Below, in pieces: positions 1 through 9,250 of a stretch of DNA of 64,000 nucleotides. The stretch is taken from the NCBI GenBank assembly GCA_037783545.1, contig JBBELK010000305.1, positions 744,001 to 808,000 of the forward strand, written 5' to 3'. This stretch comes from Henricia sp. BOLD:AAB3569. Lineage: Eukaryota; Echinodermata; Asteroidea; Spinulosida; Echinasteridae. The translations under genes were made by a program, and so were the position numbers. Under the pieces are notes generated by a model that did not search any database, was not told the origin of the DNA, and saw only the letters and a list, made by a program, of their open reading frames with translations. Each line of letters begins with the position of its first letter. Positions within the stretch are counted from its first letter, which is position 1.

Positions 1-244
1 GAAAACCTGTATTCAGAAACAATTCACACTCCACATTTATTTCGACACTCGTGATTTAAGAACGTCCAGAACAAGAATGGCGCTCAGGAAACGTTTCCCG
101 CCGAGACGGGTTTCCCAACCGTCTAGCAGGGGCTCGCGCTAACCGGCTCCGTGTGGAGCTGTGTTAGCGCCCTCAGCAAGTCAACCGGGCTCCGTGTGGA
201 GTTGTGCTGGCGCCCTCTGCTGGCCGATTGGGACCGGCGTTACA
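1..244 (-). repeat. partial LTR of the gag-only element family, cut by the window edge
   Basis: Read on the minus strand from 244 down, this starts TGTAACGCCG and follows the LTR at 8854-9150 through the CTGAGGGCGCTAACAC block, the GTCTCGGCGGGA block and the AATAAA region, with many substitutions and small indels. It is therefore an older copy of the same LTR, in opposite orientation. The end at 244 is the LTR 5' terminus; the other end lies outside the window, so a solo LTR and a full element cannot be told apart. Confidence 0.85.
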
Positions 245-781
245 ATACTTTTATGCTTCCTCCTGCGATTTTTCCTGTCAGCACGATTGTTATCACACAC
301 GCGCGCCGTTGACATCCCTACTAACATGTCTAAATTCCCTCTCTTCTTCTAGAACGGCAGCAGTCCTAAAACTAATGCCTAGAGAAGGATTTGTCTTTCT
401 ACGCGTGCGAGCATAGGCAATCTAGGCAATCATAATGGCAAAGGCACACATACAGTGGCTTATGTATCTGTTTATTACATGTAGCAACTTAGCCATTGTG
501 TTTGCCGCCCGGCGTGAATTCGCCGTGAAATTATAGCTGCGCTAATTGGGAAGACTGTTATTGTATGTGGGGTCATGCCATGAAACATCTTTTGCAGGAT
601 TATTTCCCCTTAAACATCCCTTAAAAAGCACTTGCTTCTGAAAAGTTGTACGTTCACGAATTTTTAAGGGTAAAATATGTTCATAGTGACTGCCGAAGTG
701 AGAGAAACAGTTGGTTTACAGCACTACATTCCATGAACATATACCATGCCTAAAAATTTCACTATTTTTTTTGAAAAGTAC
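245..781. other. no recognised feature (photolyase intron 2 side)
   Basis: This stretch lies 3' of photolyase exon 2 on the minus strand, so it is intron 2. I looked for the next photolyase exon, whose family sequence begins DNWA, and did not see it. No other coding or repeat structure stands out. Confidence 0.5.
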
Positions 782-965
782 CTTGCACTCTCTGATCCCT
801 CGACATCCAGTAGAGGACTCCCTCACAGCAATCTGGGATATCTTCCACTTTTGAAACAACCCGTACCCTCTTCTTGTTGAATTTGAAGGCAGTGACCGAG
901 CCTGCTGTAACTTGGTGAAGTTTCATAATCTTCTCTACAATGCCCTCGGCATCAGAGGAGCCAAC
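782..965 (-). CDS. phr: class II CPD photolyase, exon 2 (partial gene)
   Basis: Deoxyribodipyrimidine photolyase of class II repairs UV-induced cyclobutane pyrimidine dimers in DNA using blue light, FAD and an antenna chromophore. This exon encodes 61 codons plus one base. It includes FNKKRVRVVS and VLYWMSRDQRVQ, the hallmark start of the N-terminal alpha/beta antenna-binding domain; in the family the next residues are DNW. The acceptor is TTGCAG before G965 (phase 0) and the donor is CAAG|GTACTT at 782/781 (phase 1), which leaves the first base of the expected Asp codon. Following exons lie to the left of the window. Identification rests on remembered family sequence; the RDQRV motif and both splice sites agree. 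Confidence 0.88.
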
Positions 966-1014
966 CTGCAATCGATTCACAATATGTCAAAACTGGTCAA
1001 GCTGTGTTTGCATT

Positions 1015-1745
1015 GGAATTAAAGGGACAAACCGGTTTTGTTGGAATATTTTGGGCTCGAAATAGACCCATGATTCTGAAAGTCTTTCCGAAATAGACTG
1101 CAGAGAACCTGAAAAGAATTAACCACCAAATTTGGCCGTTTTTAAACATTAAACAAAATTTGAGGTCACGTCATTTATCGGAACCTTGGAGTTAGTTTTA
1201 TTTTCAGCTCTATATATGGCCGTGTGATACACAGTTTCGAAGTTTATTACTGCAGTACTGCATAAATCTCAGCTCTGACAAAATTAAATAAATAAGAGAC
1301 TATTTATTCAGGTTATAAAACTTTTGACACAAAGTCCGAGGAACCGAAGCAAGTTCCACCGTGGACAGTGTACGGGACAATGTGACATTAGTCCCATGGC
1401 ACACACACGTTGCCCGCCCAAAACATTGCCATGGAACTATAATTGCAGCATGGAACTACATTGTCAGCTCCTCTACGGAAAACGGAAAAACCCATTCGGT
1501 CGTCCAGGCTGTCCAGTGAAATCTCCAGCAGAAAATGAGAGATATCCAAAGCAAAAAGCTGCCAAGTGAAGAGGGAATCGAATCGTTTCCGACAAAGTTG
1601 TGAGTCTCGCGCGATAGTGAACGGCTGGTAAAGCGTATAACTCGACCATTGACCGTTTTTATTAATTTTAAGCTTTTGTGGTTAATTACGGACAATTTAG
1701 ACGATCTTTGACCATACAAATATTATTGTCAAGGATGCTGTATCA
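1015..1745 (+). repeat. R1 repeat family, copy 1
   Basis: This segment is matched over its length by the reverse complement of 57785-58806. Shared landmarks are ATTAAAGGGACA at one end, GGGCTCGAAATAGACCCATG, the pair ACTGCAGTACTGCA, TATTTATTCAGGTTAT and GTCAAGGATGCTGTATCAC near the other end. Short pieces also occur at 5898-5998, 17589-17650 and 25078-25168. I found no terminal inverted repeat and no conserved reading frame, so the class is unknown. Confidence 0.8.
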
Positions 1746-2013
1746 CTAAATTCCGTAAACACTGTAGGCCGGTGTGTACCGTAGGCCTACCTTAATTTTC
1801 AACCAGTTGACGACGGGATTATTTTCGGGAAAAAATACAAATTTTTTAATAAGGCAAAAGTTCAGACCAGGTCGAGCTCCACCAATACCGACTCTTGAGA
1901 GTCCCTTCTACATTCATTGTATAAATTTTCTCACCAAAAGATCATACTTTGCAACACTCCGAGGTGGCTGCCACAGAGCGAGATTAAATACAATGTATTT
2001 TAGGGTCTAGTAT

Positions 2014-2353
2014 ACATGTACACTCCTTTCACAGTAGTTTGCGCGTCCACTAGTTCGTCCGCCCCAATTAACCACTTCTCAACTTCGCAATGATCCTTTG
2101 AAGCAAGTGCGTGACGTCACCCAACACCAGTGCTGGATAACACTTGACATGATTGGCTAGATTCTGTCACTTGACACGGTAAACATATGTCACCTGACTG
2201 TCAGGTGACATGTTTACTGCATCACGACAGAATCTGGCCAGTCGTGGCAATTAAGTGTTACCCAACACTGGTGTTGGGCGACGTCACGCATGCACAAACT
2301 AGTGGCGGACAAACTAGTGGACGCGCAAACCACTGCGAAAGAAGTGTATATGT
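2014..2353. mobile_element. 340-bp foldback MITE
   Basis: The whole segment is one palindrome. Arms of about 165 bp meet at GTCACCTGACTGTCAGGTGA near 2188-2209. Outer arm ends read ACATGTACACTCCTTTC on the left and the complement of ACATATACACTTCTTTC on the right; both arms share GTTTGCGCGTCCACTAGTT and CCCAACACCAGTG. It has no coding capacity. Confidence 0.85.
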
Positions 2354-3042
2354 GTTAAGCTACAAAATGAGGTTAAAGAAATGTCAAATTGCAGTCCCTG
2401 TTTTGCGTAGCAAGCTTGCAAATGTCAAATGGGCCAGCAGGTTTAGTTGGAGCATAAAATGAATGCACTTTTTTAATTCAAAAGCAAATTCAAAAGTAAT
2501 GATACCGTACAGTGTAACAAACCAAAGAACTGAGTTGACTGTTTTAAATTAATAAGTGCATTATTCATTCTAAGGCAAAAAAACAAAAAAAACAATGTTA
2601 TGGGTAACTTTAGGTTGTTTTTGTTGTTGAGTGTTTCGATCAAAAACATGCCTGTCTGCTTCATGTCAACTTGACTTTATTGCTTGGAATCCACTTAACA
2701 AAAAAAACAAACAAACAAACCTGTGTCACCGCATCATTTTGGGAGACTTCAACTTACCGTACGCTAAACATAGTTCTTTTTTGTTTTGGCCTTATAATGT
2801 ACATGTACGTGTGCTTCACATTCTGTTGTCTGTTTTAATTATCAAGCCATTTATTTTGCCAGCAGTAATGAATTCAACAAAAACTGCCAACTTCGAGGGA
2901 TTGCAATATATTTGAAATCAACTGAAATACACGTAAACCAGTGGCTGATGTATTCTTCAGAATGCAATTTGTGTACAAATGTTTTTCCTCCTGTCTTTCA
3001 CAAAGCTTACAATTTATTTTCGATACGTTCACTTTTAATTTC
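2354..3042. other. no recognised feature
   Basis: AT-rich sequence inside photolyase intron 1. I see no coding signal, tandem array or inverted repeat. Confidence 0.4.
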
Positions 3043-3181
3043 CTATAGACCGTATCGAATAGCAGTTTCTTTGTTACTTGAGGACATGGTTGCACATACA
3101 TGTATTGTGCTTCCATTGTTGAACGGTTTAAGTAACAAAAGGTGCCCCACAAAATGGCGGCTATTCGATACGGTCTTATAG
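3043..3181. mobile_element. 139-bp MITE
   Basis: The ends are CTATAGACCGTATCGAATAG and its near-perfect inverse, GCTATTCGATACGGTCTTATAG, the latter carrying one extra base. The centre is AT-rich and non-coding. The dinucleotide TA flanks the inverted repeat. Confidence 0.75.
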
Positions 3182-3401
3182 TGTTGCCTCAAAATTCATT
3201 TTCAAAAGGGCGCAGCAATTTTTCCTTAGTAATAAAGGGCATTTGAATGAGGTAGAACTTAAAGGGCAATTGTATGCGGCAAAAGCATATACCGGTAGGG
3301 CACTGATGGCAATTTGCCGTGGTGTCGTGGGTTATTTCGAGGTAAATGTACTTTATATTTGATTAATAAACTATTTCAGTTTTACGTGCAGAACGTTTTC
3401 A

Positions 3402-3746
3402 TTTTGTTATTATTATATTTCTTTCTGGTACTCAAACCAAGGATTCATCATAGCGCCCATTGCACTGTCGCTCGCAAGCGTGAGGAAACCCATGATGAAT
3501 TGTAAACGACCAGAGACACCGGGGAATCCATCCCCTTGCTCTTCACGAAAGAATGCTCTAGAGGGATCTTTAAAGTGCATTACCTAACACTTTACATCCC
3601 TTCCGAAGGATGGAGCGAGTGTAATTAAGTGCCTTACTCAAGGGCACAGGTACCCCAGCCGGGGCATGAGTTAATTCGAACCCGCAACCCCAAGTTTTCA
3701 CCTGTGATTGCGAGTCAGTGACCCAAACCACTCGGCCGCGGTACCT
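3402..3746 (-). mobile_element. tRNA-derived SINE, full-length copy
   Basis: On the minus strand the head begins near 3746 with GGCCGAGTGGTTTGGG (A-box-like), then GCGGGTTCGAATTAAC (B-box-like), followed by a body with CCATCCTTCGGAAGGGATGT and a 3' tail of ATA/ATT triplets. The long stretch between anticodon-like region and B box resembles a class II (Ser/Leu-type) tRNA. The copy at 24494-24775 shares the body and tail but lacks the head. Pol III boxes, body and tail together make a SINE the best reading. Confidence 0.82.
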
Positions 3747-3799
3747 CAGCTTTCATTTCCACCTCTATCTATAGTCACTGTCCTATATAAATATGAATT

Positions 3800-4120
3800 T
3801 GGGTCAACCCACCTATCTGGTCAACTCGACCCCCGAAACTGTAGCCCAGTTAAGTCGTCCCCGGATCAAACCGTGCCCAAATTTACTCCCAAAATACAAG
3901 TCCAAAAATACCTATTCTTCTTATTTTTTTTGTTTAGCCTACAAAAAAACCCAGATTTTTAAATATATACAGAAATATTACCGATCCTGATTTTCTTTAA
4001 AATGAATCCTAAGCAAGTACTAGGCTACTAGGCCTACATCTACATAATTATCAACGGGGCGACTTGACCCCGGAGCGAGTTGACTCAGGACGTACGACTT
4101 GAACTGGGGACGAGTTGACC
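3800..4120. repeat. inverted array of GTCAACTCGACCCC-type words
   Basis: Words such as GGTCAACCCACC, GGTCAACTCGACCCCC and GTCGTCCCCGG at 3803-3866 are answered in inverse by GGGGCGACTTGACCCCGG, GCGAGTTGACTC and GACGAGTTGACC at 4057-4113. This looks like a small element with repetitive inverted ends. Confidence 0.5.
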
Positions 4121-4309
4121 TGTTTCGCCCGGCAATTCACAAGTATAGTCTTGTACTGTACATGTACATCCGGGTAACTCTGACAGTACGTCCACCAATC
4201 AGAGGCCATTAAATCCGTGTCAACGATGGCGGCTCTTTCGTTTAAGCTTCACCAGGTGTTCACAGCGAAAAATGATGCGCCCTGACCAGACTAGAAGAAT
4301 TTGTAAGTT

Positions 4310-4725
4310 GGTCTTTCCACAGTAATGGGGTACATTTGAAAAATAAGTCAATAATTAATTCCTTTCAGATGTCTTTAGTTTATCCCAAAATTAAAGAAAT
4401 TTTCTTGTACTGTTCTCAGGAGATAACTTTTGCCCAAAAAGGTAAGAAATTGCTGCCACAAAATGCATTTTTGAAAATCTTGTGTACAAATTTTCCTATT
4501 ACGTATGTAACGTGGACAGACCATTTTGTGACATTTTTTTCTGTCTTTGTTACATACGTAATAGGAAAATTTGTGCACGGGGTTTTTAGAAATGTATGTT
4601 GTATAGGACTATCTTTCTTACTCCGTGCAAAAGTTATTTCCTCAGTTTAGCTGGATAATTTGAACTGAACTGGGACCTAAGATCTTGTATGTCACAGAAA
4701 TGTACCCATTACTGTGGAAAGAGCC
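4310..4725. mobile_element. 416-bp foldback MITE
   Basis: Outer ends are GGTCTTTCCACAGTAATGGG and the inverse, with CCCATTACTGTGGAAAGAGCC at the right. An inner pair AAATTTTCCTATTACGTATG / CATACGTAATAGGAAAATTT surrounds the centre near 4520. Intermediate blocks (ATAACTTTTGC, TAAGAAA) also pair, so the element is an imperfect palindrome over its full length. Confidence 0.82.
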
Positions 4726-5897
4726 AAGTGCAAATGTGGAGATTTTAATTGAATATGATTTTATCTATCTACCGGTATCTAGTGAGATATTACGTTTTGG
4801 CCGCACTGAAAATATAGAGAATTTCCTACATTTCCATATGGAATTTCTTTCCTTTTTCTAGTCAAAATACTTCTTGGTATTTCTCATTCTAGTCGACCAA
4901 AACGTCCTTAATTTTCAGATTTTTAGAAAGAGATATCCTTTATCTGCAAAACCACACCAAAATGTCTGTCACATGTTTCCCATATTTTGTGAAATTTGAT
5001 AAATTCCAAAGGTTGTTTTTGCTCAATCTGTGCATACATGTACGTGGAAAAGAAAAAAAAGCCATTTTGAGTGCGCTGCATACAGACTGTTCGAATATTC
5101 ATATTAGAGAATTAACACATTACATGTTCCTTTACTCAAAATAGGATCCTTACTTTTAATTTCTTTTGCGTGAACATGATGAACAGTGAAAACCCAGTTA
5201 AGCTTTGAAGCCTTGAAAGTGAAACGTGAAAATCTGATTGAAATAAATATTTGACACTGACGTACACTGACAATTGGTGACAAGGTTTATTAAGATAACT
5301 CGCCAATTATACAGCCTGCAATATTGTACAATTGACATTGAAGTTGAAGTGAGCTACAATACATGTCAATATTGATGAGAACATTGCTTTGTGGTGAATA
5401 AAGTTACAGAAAGTTGTGTAAACGAGCCAATTGTGCAAAATATAGAATTGCAGCAGCCACAGGGTTGCTTAAGATTGGCCAAACCTACTTTTAATCCCAT
5501 TCATAATACCTTTTTGTGTAAATTAGCTCGTCGTCTTGCCATGTTTTGCATTCACTTTCCTAGTGTCATCAACACCGCGTTCGTACACATGTATGTATGT
5601 ACAACTGCTAGTGCTAGCTGTGCGTAAAGTTGATTTTGTTCGATCGTGCGTGTTACGCTTAATGCAGGCATGTGTTGCGCGCGCATGCACAGTGCACAAT
5701 TTGCTTTCGGGCGCGTGCAGTTTCTGTGTGCACATGTGCGTGTTCCGTATATACGCGCTAAGTAGGGCACAAACGCGGGTTAGCCGGCCGGGCATTATCA
5801 CTGGTCATTATCGCTAGTTTAAGACTGCCCAAGTGACGTGCTCTTACGTAGCCAACCGGGATGCGTAAACTGTCTAAAGTATCTATGAATATCGATT
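4726..5897. other. no clear feature; one weak inverted pair
   Basis: TTACGTTTTGGCCG (about 4791) and CGACCAAAACGTCC (about 4894) form a short inverted pair that may be a further small element. The rest is unassigned intron sequence. Confidence 0.35.
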
Positions 5898-5998
5898 AAT
5901 CATCAGCAGAAAATGAGATACATGTATATCCAAAGCAAAAGCTGACAAGAGAAAAGCAAATCGTTTGCGACAAAGTCAGGAGGCTCACGCAATACTAG
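5898..5998 (+). repeat. R1 family fragment
   Basis: It matches the CAGCAGAAAATGAGA...CCAAAGCAAAAGCTG...GACAAAGT part of R1 copy 1 (about 1527-1610), same orientation, with substitutions. Confidence 0.7.
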
Positions 5999-6051
5999 CC
6001 TTTATATACCAGATATACCAGATAGTGACAACATACATGTAGCCAACCTAC

Positions 6052-6195
6052 CTCCTCCATTGTACATGTACCGGTACTGTCTGAGCCTTCATCATCAAGC
6101 CTTGCTTTCTTGGATAGGGACTCCTCTGCCGATGATGAATCATCACTCATTATTTTCTTTGCCTTCTTCCTGCTGGATTTCTTACCTTTGGCCAT
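6052..6195 (-). CDS. phr: class II CPD photolyase, exon 1 (N-terminus)
   Basis: The ATG at 6195 sits in a good context (AGCAATGG) and opens 48 codons. They begin MAKGKKSSRKKAKK and continue with a Ser/Asp/Glu-rich stretch and KKARLDDEGSDS. The exon ends GAG|GTAGGT at 6052/6051, a strong donor in phase 0, matching the phase-0 acceptor of exon 2. The lysine-rich start looks like a nuclear localisation signal, in keeping with a nuclear repair enzyme whose N-terminal tails are variable and basic. Linking it to exon 2 is an inference from strand, phase and order; the intervening intron is 5.1 kb. A different nuclear protein's first exon is the alternative. Confidence 0.65.
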
Positions 6196-6545
6196 TGCTA
6201 AAAAGCAATAAATAAAAGACAGAACAAAATGGTAAGCTAGTGGCCATATTGTATCATCAAACCCAAAAAGGCATGAATCTTGAACAATCCTCCCAAAAAG
6301 ATGTCAACAAATTGATAAAAATACACAAACTCACAATGACGAGAACTAACATTTTGAAGAAATATACAATAAAATTGTGGGATAAAATGAAGAAAAAAAT
6401 CTCCCTCCCCTCCCCCTCCACCCCTCCAACTTTTGTAAGAATATATCCTCTGATCATGTCCACATTGTTAAAAAAGTGTGTGTGGTACATGTACATACAG
6501 GCCGGCATTATTTCGGGGACGTTTAGTGCCACTCAGTGCCAATAA
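6196..6545. other. 5' flank of photolyase exon 1
   Basis: Upstream side of the predicted photolyase start on the minus strand. I see no convincing TATA box or repeat. The pyrimidine run CTCCCTCCCCTCCCCCTCC near 6402 is the only distinctive element. Confidence 0.3.
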
Positions 6546-6760
6546 TAGACCAGTTGGGTGATAGATTTGCATTAAATTCTAGAGTCACGCCTTATAATTA
6601 TTTGCATTTAAATGCTACTAGAGTCCCGCCTTCGCGATATATGGCACTCGCACACGTATACGATTGAGTCAAGCACCATGCTACATGTATACCTGGCAAA
6701 TCGGGCTGTTTCCAGGTGGTGCACGCTGGGTAAATAGGCAAGTTCTTGGAAATGACCCCG
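6546..6760 (+). repeat. diverged terminus related to the large foldback element
   Basis: GACCAGTTGGGTGATAGATT, then TTCTAGAGTCACGCC and TGGCACTCGCA, follow the outer end of the foldback arms at 58814 and 63491 (GCCAGTTGCGTGATAGATT, TCCTAGAGTCCTGCC, TGGCGCTCGCA). Similarity fades after about 200 bp. An isolated end or a shorter family member is likely. Confidence 0.6.
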
Positions 6761-6861
6761 ATCCCCAGCCTAATCATGTGACCCTGATTTTTCATCGTTA
6801 TAAAAACCTACGAATTTGATTCAGAACCACGAAAATTAAACCATAGTATCAACCAGCATTG

Positions 6862-6945
6862 TAGTCGAGACCTGTAAATCCGAGACCGAGAACAAGACCG
6901 AGACCCGAGCATTCAAGACCGAGACCAAGACCGGGAGGAACACAC
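6862..6945 (+). repeat. GAGACC hexamer array
   Basis: Degenerate tandem CCGAGACCGAGAAC, AAGACCGAGACC words follow a lead-in CAGCATTGTAGTCGAGACC. The lead-in is the inverse of the tail TACAACRCTGG found at the other hexamer arrays (35525, 41749, 43243). Confidence 0.65.
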
Positions 6946-8188
6946 TCATCATCGCTGCTTGCATAGTGGCACTGATTTTCTGAGAAAAAAAATTACAAGT
7001 CGGACGTCATGTATATAAGCCCCGTGCACTCAGAAGAATTATAAGTTTTTCCTAGTAAAATATGTATATTTTCCCCCTCTAAATTTTGAATTTTTAAATT
7101 AGATTTTCACTTACTGATGCTTTATAAGTCATTTAAAGGAAAAAATAGGAACGTCCGAAGACTAAATTTCTACTCTTAGAAAACTCATGTTGACCTATAA
7201 TAAGGTTTTTGTGTCATATGTTGTCGAAAAAGAGGCATTTTACAGCAAAAAACTCCTTACTTTATAGCGCCGAATATTCCAACATATGAATTAATTCTGA
7301 AACAAAAAAACGACTGATGGCAGTCAGTTTATGTATTATGGAATAAAAATGTTATAAACATTCATCAATGTACTCCCAAATAAAGTTGATGCCATTGGAT
7401 TGAAAAGTAACGTCAATCATCGTCACGTAATGTTTATTCAGGTAAGGAGTTTTCAAACGCCACTACGCGCACGTGCCGTGAGTTTACAGATCACGAGCAT
7501 TGATATATATACACTGGATGAAGGATCGCCCTCTTCCGTTGAACCCACCGTCCGCCATTTTTGTACCCCACCGAAAAGATCGCCGCTATGTGTTTCAATG
7601 GATTTTCACCCATTTTTAGGCACTGATAACACATTGTTATGCCGTCCTGCACAGCATTAACTGCAGAAACAGGCAGTATAAGGTCTGTGCAAGAACTTTT
7701 CACATTTTTTGGAATATCTTTAGCTCATCAGCTTGTGCGCCGCCGGCGCCCATATGGTCGCCCATACTAAGGACAGACTTGGGCAAATGTATGCCTTGAA
7801 TTATTTCGGGACACTATATAATTGTTCATTCGATAACTCAACTTTAGTCAGTTTGTTTGGTTGACGTGTCATTTGAAAAAAAAATTAAGAAACTATCTTG
7901 TATACTTCTAGAAACTGTGATATCAATTTAAAACGCACAGACTTTATATCTTTAAAACTAATGCTTGGATTTTGTGTTGAGTGAAGAGTAAAAACTACGT
8001 TGGGGGGTTGGGGCATTGAGAACTTTAAAATACTTCATTCAGGTACTACTTTTTTTTTTTGGAGTTGGAACCAATATTTCTAGTTTTATCTTAATGAGCA
8101 GAGTTGTGATGTCATATACTCACCAAAAGGTAGCTACTCATTTTTAAACTTTTTTTTGCCAGGACACTGTCTTAGCAGAACGGATATA
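6946..8188. other. no recognised feature
   Basis: About 1.2 kb of AT-rich sequence without a coding signal. The longest frame, at 7400-7660, has no recognisable domain. Confidence 0.4.
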
Positions 8189-8817
8189 TACAGTAAACCT
8201 CAGATAAGTCGGATCCAACGGGACCGAGCGATTTTATCCGATTTAAACGAAAATCCATACTTACGCAAAGATGAAATAACACATTGATCTCCAACCACCC
8301 AACGGTCAACAGTAAAAAAAGCATGCATTCCAAAACCAGAACATTTTTTTTTAACACTACATTTTCGCGATCATTCATGTACTTATAAGATGCTGTACTA
8401 AACAAATTGGTTGGCATGGATTTGCCCCACTGCATTGTTGGAAAAAGAGTGGCAAGCACAAGATTGTTGTGACGCTCCGACAGGATGCCAAGATAGCTGA
8501 GTTAGTAGAGCGGTTGGTCATGTATGCCAAGGATCTGGGTTTGAATCCCAGTCGGGGCCTTGCAATTTTCTCGTGTTTCTAAAATCTTCTCAAAATGTCA
8601 ACTTTCGTCAATCCGACTTAAAAGAGGTAAAACACAAAGGAATTGAAAAAATGTTCTAGGTTGATGAGTCCGAGATTTAATCCGACTTACACGATCCGAC
8701 TTAAGTGATGATTTCTATTAGGCATATAGCATACAAAATCAAACGTTCCAAGCGATGTTGTCCGAGATAAGTAAAAATCCGACATAAACGTATCCGACCT
8801 TTGCAAGGTTTACTATA
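8189..8817. mobile_element. TIR element (pogo/Tigger-type ends) enclosing a tRNA-like segment
   Basis: Left end TACAGTAAACCTCAGATAAG and inverse right end GCAAGGTTTACTATA make an imperfect TIR of about 28 bp, also sharing TCGGAT. The CAGTAAACCT-type tip and flanking TA are typical of Tc1/mariner and pogo-derived MITEs. The words TCCGACTTA and TCCGATTTAA recur inside. A tRNA-like block lies at 8485-8562. Confidence 0.72.
8485..8562 (+). other. tRNA-like segment inside the TIR element
   Basis: ATAGCTGAGTTAGTAGAGCG resembles a pol III A box and GGGTTTGAATCCCAGTC a B box with T-arm. TTGGT/GCCAA can form an anticodon stem, but the acceptor stem is not closed and the loop lacks the invariant T33, so this is a tRNA-derived relic and not a tRNA gene. 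Confidence 0.6.
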
Positions 8818-8853
8818 TAGGATCTTTCATGCGTTAGAATAGATACACAATAT

Positions 8854-9150
8854 TGTAACGCCGTTTCCAATCGGCTAGCAGAGGGCGCCAGCACCATTCC
8901 ACGGTTTGGCCGGCTGACGAGCTGAGGGCGCTAACACGGTTCAACGGAGCCGGTTGCCGCGAGCCCCTGCTAGAAGGTTGGGACACCCGTCTCGGCGGGA
9001 GACGTTACCTGAGCGCCATCTTTGTTCTGGACGTTGTTGAATGAAGAGTGTTGGAATAAACGTGGAGAGTTTTGTGTCTGAATGTGTGTTCCTGTGTGTT
9101 CTTTCTTGTGTCGAGTATCAAATAACAAGTGAGAGTAAATTCTTGTTACA
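8854..9150 (+). repeat. 5' LTR
   Basis: Starts TGTAACGCCG and ends TTCTTGTTACA. AATAAA at 9055-9060 is a likely polyadenylation signal. The block from 8922 to 9150 aligns base for base in length with the 3' LTR. Confidence 0.9.
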
Positions 9151-9250
9151 CTGTTGGCAGCGGTGGGACGACGTGCACATACAGAAGAAACACAGGAAAA
9201 AGCAGGTAAAACTCGCGTTTTTGTTTGGACGAACTCACACAATCGGTAAC

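Larger units (their letters stand above)
966..6051 (-). other. photolyase intron 1, about 5.1 kb, repeat-filled
   Basis: The intron runs from the donor GTAGGT (6051-6046) to the acceptor TTGCAG (971-966), joining exons in phase 0. It contains an R1 repeat copy, at least three inverted-repeat elements, a reverse-oriented tRNA-derived SINE and a GTCAAC inverted array, listed separately. Confidence 0.65.

Noticed and set aside
8485..8562. A functional tRNA gene
   Set aside because: The acceptor stem does not close on the 5' side and the loop lacks T33.
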